From NCBI GenBank assembly GCA_023819375.1, contig JAMWDI010000005.1:124001-188000 (forward strand): a stretch of DNA of 64,000 bases, read 5' to 3'. Numbering within the stretch: position 1 is the stretch's first letter; the number at the start of each line of letters is the position of its first letter. The stretch comes from Candidatus Omnitrophota bacterium. GTDB taxonomy: Bacteria; Ratteibacteria; UBA8468; B48-G9; JAFGKM01. The position numbers and the translations under genes are program-made. The notes below the pieces were generated by a model. The model was not told the DNA's origin. It ran no database searches and worked only from the letters and a program-made list of their open reading frames with translations. Positions 60,801-64,000 of this stretch are shown here, piece by piece.

Positions 60801-61566
60801 TTTAAATGAGCAAAGAAATATAATTTATTCAATAAGGCAGGATATTCTTGAAAATAAAAATCTTTCTCAGTATATAAATGATTATGTTGACGAAATAGTA
60901 GATACTGCTTTTGATGAATTTCTTAATGAAAAAATTAAACCTTATATGTGGAATATTGATGGACTTTGTAAATATTTCAAAACAAAATTTGGAATAGATA
61001 TTGAAATTAAAAAAGAAGATATTCCAAAAATAGATATTGTCTGGAGAGAAAAATTTAAGGAACATGTAAAGAACATTTTCAAAAATATTATTGAGGAAAA
61101 AGAAAAACAAATTGGAGAATTTTTTGAAGAAATAAAAAGGTTTATATTCCTTCAAAGCATTGATAATAGATGGAAAGCACATTTGAAAGCAATGGATGAA
61201 TTAAGAGAAGGAATAGGCTTAAGAGCATATGCCCACAAAGATCCATTAATTGCCTATAAACATGAATCTTTTCAATATTTCCAAGAGATGTTAAAGGCAG
61301 TAAAAGAAGAGGTTATTGGATATCTTTTAAAAATACAAATAACTGAAAAGGTCGCATTAAAAGTTAGAGAAACAGGAAGAAGAGAATTTATCCATCCAGA
61401 ATATAATCAGTTTGAAACAGCAAAAAAAGAAATTCCGACAGCAACTATCACAAACCAAATGCCTGTTAAAGCTGCACCTATCAAAACTCAAAAAATAGGA
61501 AGAAATCAACCTTGCCCTTGTGGAAGTGGAAAAAAGTATAAACATTGTTGTGGAAAAAATGTTTAA
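57826..61566 (+). CDS. secA: Preprotein translocase ATPase SecA with large NBD2 insertion
   Basis: A 1246-aa protein against about 800-1000 for most SecA. Normal landmarks are MATGEGKT (~118-125), DEVDSILIDEARTP (~251-264), the MAGRGVDIILGG block starting at residue 531, GGLHIIGSERYEARRID from residue 895, GRAGRQGDPGSS, and the C-terminal zinc motif CPCGSGKKYKHCCG (SEC-C). Between residues ~546 and ~890 is an inserted, highly charged helical segment rich in Glu and Lys, probably coiled coil. In E. coli this spot holds only about 40 residues. The protein should still be functional; the insertion may contact membrane or ribosome. It starts after AAAGGAAAGG. Confidence 0.95.
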   Translation: MDYYEELLLRLKLLNPGTKFFLSRLLNREKVIFLESLIEILKKINEKEEEVRHLTRENMIKKTEEMRKLISKGEPLDNFLVDAFALVREAARRTLNMRHFDVQIIGGIVLHYGKIAEMATGEGKTLVATLPLFLNALSGKGCHLVTVNDYLAKRDTQWMGPIYDYLGLSVGCIVSYKETKDRYSSIAYKFDPTHLPPDSRFLYLRPISRKEAYLCDITYGTGSEFGFDYLRDNMAIRKEDQVQRELNYAIIDEVDSILIDEARTPLIISGPSEESPSLYYEVDRLVRKLVKDKDYIVDEENQIATLTEEGIKKCEKLLNISNLFDGTHTELVHHINQALRAHNFFKKDKEYVVKDGQVIIVDEFTGRLMPGRRWSDGLHQAIEAKEGLKIESENQTLATITYQNYFKLYKKIAGMTGTALTEALEFKEIYKLDVIVIPTNKPLRRTEYDDEIYATEREKFNAIVREVEEMYKIGRPVLIGTISIEKAEKLSKLLEKKNIPHKVLHGKNHEAEAAIIAQAGKFKAVTIATQMAGRGVDIILGGNPEILAREETIKVLWSRKKDKKQVKSEFIEIINEIEEKYRNRLEEIEQKFSQQLKNLKEKITEKEKIISNIEKEIRDKFEEEIFKKIGGERFEKYKGKLIKLKSIYEANNQKLQELNVQFKDKPERLKEIKETTGKSFREYVNFKNYIKRIFGIYTREDIEEKRKLFLEFLEKEEFNNQFLTHLEDFKKVIISYLKILEDTYPDILLKEETEKAKKRITRYTDFLEEIKISSTEKNFAEIKDKEFQFYKVLEDSLIEIEKKIYEKIYPSYLEMEKEYEQLIREYEREQIKYTEELKLAREAYEKERGQYEEEWKKIKEEMERRPEEFKEIYNELLEKYKKPWEEEHKKVVELGGLHIIGSERYEARRIDNQLKGRAGRQGDPGSSKFFLSLEDDLLRIFGGERLKGLMGKLPEGEKITHPLITKMINNAQKKVEGRNFEIRKNLFEFDNVLNEQRNIIYSIRQDILENKNLSQYINDYVDEIVDTAFDEFLNEKIKPYMWNIDGLCKYFKTKFGIDIEIKKEDIPKIDIVWREKFKEHVKNIFKNIIEEKEKQIGEFFEEIKRFIFLQSIDNRWKAHLKAMDELREGIGLRAYAHKDPLIAYKHESFQYFQEMLKAVKEEVIGYLLKIQITEKVALKVRETGRREFIHPEYNQFETAKKEIPTATITNQMPVKAAPIKTQKIGRNQPCPCGSGKKYKHCCGKNV

Positions 61567-61591
61567 ACTTATTTGAAAAAAGGGGTAAAAA

Positions 61592-62905
61592 ATGGAAAAA
61601 GAAAAATTTTTTTTGTGGGAAACTGTTTTAAAAAATATAGAAAAAACCCTTAACAATTCAAGAACTTTTGATCTTTGGATAAAACCCTTGAAACTTGTAG
61701 ATATAGAGGGAAATATAGTAAAAATTGAAATCCCAACACTTGCTTTTGAAAAAACATTTATGCAGTTTAAAGATCTTGTCAAAGAAGAATTTTATAAGGT
61801 TTTTGGCTTTGTTCCTGAATTTGAAATTATATATCCTATTATTGAAGGTCAGGAAGAAAAGGAAACTTCTTTTTCATTTGAGAATTTTTTAAACCCAGAA
61901 TATACTTTTGAAAATTTTGTTGTCGGCCCCTGTAACCGTCTTGCACATGCTGCTTCTCTTGCTGTGGCTCAAACTCCTGGTATTGCTTATAATCCTCTTT
62001 TTCTTTACGGAGAGGTTGGACTTGGAAAAACACATTTAATGCAAGCAATAGGGCACTATGTAAAAAAAAGAAGCAATCTCAAAATTTTCTATATGCCTGC
62101 TGAGTATTTTGTAAATGAATTTATAACAAGTATAAAAAATAAAACAACTCATATTTTCAGAAATAGATTTAGAAATTTAGATTACCTTTTAATAGATGAT
62201 ATACATTTTATTGCAGGGAAGGAAGGAACACAGGAAGAATTTTTTCACACATTTAATTTTCTTTACAACAATAGAAAACAGATAGTACTTTCAAGTGATA
62301 AACCACCAAAAGAAATAAAATTTTTAGAAAAGCGTTTAGTATCACGATTTGAATGGGGGCTAATTGTTGATTTACAAGTTCCAGATTTTGAAACAAGGGT
62401 AGCAATAATAAAAAAGAAGTGTGAATTAAGAAAAATTAATCTTCCAGAAGATCTTGTTTTTTACATTGCAGAAAAAATTAAGGATAATATAAGATTAATT
62501 GAAGGTGTTATAAATAGTTTGGCTGCTAGTTCTACTTTGTTAAATATGGAAATTGACAAAAATTTAATTGATGAAAATATTGAAAAATTATATAATTTTA
62601 AAAAAGAAGAAAAGAAAGTCATAGGATTAAAGAAAATTACACAAGTTGTTTGTGAGTATTTTGGAATAACAGAAGAAGAAATAAAAAGTGAAAGAAGAGT
62701 AAAAAATATTATTTTGCCAAGACAGATTGCTATGTATTTAAGTAGAGAATTTACAGAAAGTTCTTTAAACTCTATTGCTTTTGAATATGGTGTAAAGGAT
62801 CATACAACTGTGTTGCATGCTTATAGAAAGATAAAAAATTTAATTGAGAAGGATAAAAATTTAAAAGATGTTATAGAAACTTTAAAGGAAAGAATAAATG
62901 AATAA
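61592..62905 (+). CDS. dnaA: Chromosomal replication initiator DnaA
   Basis: A 437-aa protein in the standard order: N-terminal domain I (to ~85), short linker, AAA+ domain with LYGEVGLGKTHLMQAI and LLIDDIHFIAGKEGTQEEFFHTFN, and C-terminal DNA-binding domain IV with KDHTTVLHAYRKI. It is preceded by AAAAGGGG at an 8-nt spacing. It lies 25 bp after secA and 103 bp before dnaN. Confidence 0.96.
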   Translation: MEKEKFFLWETVLKNIEKTLNNSRTFDLWIKPLKLVDIEGNIVKIEIPTLAFEKTFMQFKDLVKEEFYKVFGFVPEFEIIYPIIEGQEEKETSFSFENFLNPEYTFENFVVGPCNRLAHAASLAVAQTPGIAYNPLFLYGEVGLGKTHLMQAIGHYVKKRSNLKIFYMPAEYFVNEFITSIKNKTTHIFRNRFRNLDYLLIDDIHFIAGKEGTQEEFFHTFNFLYNNRKQIVLSSDKPPKEIKFLEKRLVSRFEWGLIVDLQVPDFETRVAIIKKKCELRKINLPEDLVFYIAEKIKDNIRLIEGVINSLAASSTLLNMEIDKNLIDENIEKLYNFKKEEKKVIGLKKITQVVCEYFGITEEEIKSERRVKNIILPRQIAMYLSREFTESSLNSIAFEYGVKDHTTVLHAYRKIKNLIEKDKNLKDVIETLKERINE

Positions 62906-62950
62906 AAAATCCACATTTTTTTTACATTTTAAATATTTGACTATGAAAAT

Positions 62951-62980
62951 TTTACACTTTTTCACAAAACCTTTTACTAT
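62951..62980 (+). promoter_or_regulatory. Candidate dnaN promoter in the dnaA-dnaN gap
   Basis: TTTACA (62951-62956), 18-bp spacer, TACTAT (62975-62980), 28 bp before the dnaN start. The gap (62906-63008) also holds two weak DnaA-box-like words, AAATCCACA at 62911 and TTTTTCACA at 62958, each with two mismatches to TTATCCACA. Confidence 0.4.
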
Positions 62981-63008
62981 TATTGTTAAAAATAAAAAGG
63001 AGTAAAAA

Positions 63009-64000
63009 ATGAAAGTAAGTATTAATAGTAGTGTTTTAAACATTGGATTGGATTATATAAGTGAAGTTTTACCTTCAAAACCATCAATGGCTATTTGTGG
63101 TGGTATACATATTGAAGGAAAAGAAAACTATATAAATTTAATTTCTACAGACCTTGAAAATACAATGAAAATTTCAATTGAAAATGAAATAGAAGAAAAA
63201 GGAGAAGTAGTTGTTCCAGGAAAACAATTTATTTCTCTTTTAAAACAGTTTAAAGATGAAAAAATTGAAATAGAAAGAAAAGAAAAATTTGTGAATGTTA
63301 TAGGTAAGCAATCTCAATATTCTTTTTTAGAAATGGAAGTGGAAGAATTTCCTAAATTCCCCAAAATTACTCCAGAGGTTAGTTTTAAAATTAAAGGTGA
63401 AATTTTAAAAGAAGGACTTAAGAAAATAATTTTCTGTATTGATCCAGAGGAACCAAGACATCAGTTTAGAGGTGGGCTTATTGATATAAAGGAAAAAAAT
63501 ATAAATATGGTTGGCACAGATACAAGAAGGTTATCTCTTTTTATACTTTCTAATGAACAGATTAAAAAACAAATCAAAATATTACTTTCTTATAATTTAA
63601 TGAAGAAATTAATAAATATTTTAAATGAAGAAGAAGTAGAAATTTCAATAGGAAAAAACAACGTTTCTTTTCAAACATCTTTTACAAAAACTTTTGCTCC
63701 TAATAAAAGAATTACAGGAACTATTTTATTTGTTTCACAATTACTTACAGGTGCTGAAGAATTTCCAGATTATGAAAAAGTAATACCTGATGTTAAAAAA
63801 TCAAAAGTTGCAAAAATAAATTCAGACAATTTTCTTTTATCATTGAAAAGAATTTCTTTATTTACCTCAGAAAGGAACAATAGAGTTAAACTTGGTTTTA
63901 AAAAAGGCCTTCTTACTCTCTCTGCAACAGGAGATATAGGAGAGGCAAGAGAGCAGATTGATATTGAATATAATGATGAAGATATGGAAATTTTCTTCCC
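63009..64000 (+). CDS. dnaN: DNA polymerase III beta clamp (dnaN), cut at the window edge
   Basis: Starts MKVSINSSVLNIGLDYISEV and is open to the last base (330 full codons of about 365). Blocks STDLENTM, VVPGKQFISLLK, GGLIDIKEKNINMVGTDTRRLSLF, the domain II GAEEFPDYEKVIP and GDIGEAREQI are standard beta-clamp features. Start after AAAGGAG. Sits in the conserved dnaA-dnaN order. Confidence 0.95.
   Translation, partial: MKVSINSSVLNIGLDYISEVLPSKPSMAICGGIHIEGKENYINLISTDLENTMKISIENEIEEKGEVVVPGKQFISLLKQFKDEKIEIERKEKFVNVIGKQSQYSFLEMEVEEFPKFPKITPEVSFKIKGEILKEGLKKIIFCIDPEEPRHQFRGGLIDIKEKNINMVGTDTRRLSLFILSNEQIKKQIKILLSYNLMKKLINILNEEEVEISIGKNNVSFQTSFTKTFAPNKRITGTILFVSQLLTGAEEFPDYEKVIPDVKKSKVAKINSDNFLLSLKRISLFTSERNNRVKLGFKKGLLTLSATGDIGEAREQIDIEYNDEDMEIFF

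Overview
The window is AT-rich (by eye about 30% G+C), tightly packed bacterial DNA. It runs from inside a hydrogenase operon to the first two thirds of dnaN. Short 4-bp stop/start overlaps are common, and convergent genes overlap at their 3' ends. Two H-X9-DG/DUF1559-style prepilins, a DUF6067-like glycosidase fused to a CBM9-like domain, a FAD oxidoreductase of the type common in Planctomycetes and Lentisphaerae, and a 451-aa protein with a 'DP..gk.L.Y' C-terminus all point to the PVC superphylum. An uncultured relative such as Omnitrophota or Ratteibacteria fits best. This placement is inference; there is no rRNA here to test it. An outer-membrane barrel protein, type IV pilins and a [NiFe] hydrogenase suggest a diderm anaerobe.

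Layout. 1-9193: energy-converting group 4 [NiFe] hydrogenase (MbhM, J, K, L, N homologues) wrapped around a complete Mrp-type cation antiporter in the order A-B-C-D-E-F-G. 9236-12934: NamZ-like muramidase, tRNA-Arg, two small envelope proteins, and a phosphoesterase/kinase pair on the minus strand. 13110-21730: polymer-degradation locus (ROK regulator, prepilin, 1293-aa glycosidase-like protein, 916-aa double FAD oxidoreductase). 21731-22310: gene-poor scar of an older integration. 22311-30630: 8.3-kb mobile element in tRNA-Ser(GCT), with a ~100-bp repeat array, a RelE-type toxin-antitoxin pair, a decayed second pair, membrane proteins, a CHC2 zinc-finger protein, an AAA+ ATPase, an excisionase and an integrase. 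30701-38332: TRIC-like channel, three pilin-like genes, two sugar epimerases, a second prepilin, a HEAT protein and a divergent RNase HII relative. 38432-45935: RecB/Cas4-like nuclease, NSS transporter with a previously unmarked 31-aa partner, isomerase, RsmI, SurA-like chaperone, DUF1015, MetE-like protein and ThyX. 46039-50008: nickel-uptake operon. 50014-57431: ABC-2 exporter, then rpe-hisD-thi4-rseC-efp. 57668-64000: tRNA-Phe, secA with a giant insertion, dnaA and dnaN.

How it fits together. The nickel operon (NikK/M/L/Q/O-like) probably feeds the [NiFe] site of the hydrogenase, which would couple ferredoxin oxidation and H2 evolution to Na+/H+ pumping. Hydrogenase maturation genes are not in this window. 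The secA-dnaA-dnaN end may be near the chromosomal origin.

The most unusual items are the tRNA-Ser element (serial integration, iteron-like array with an inverted copy, primase zinc finger without a TOPRIM domain), the ~340-residue stretch in the middle of SecA NBD2, the complete Mrp set inside a hydrogenase operon, an EF-P whose tip loop lacks the usual lysine motif, and several genes whose -10 boxes lie so close to the start codon that they probably give leaderless transcripts.
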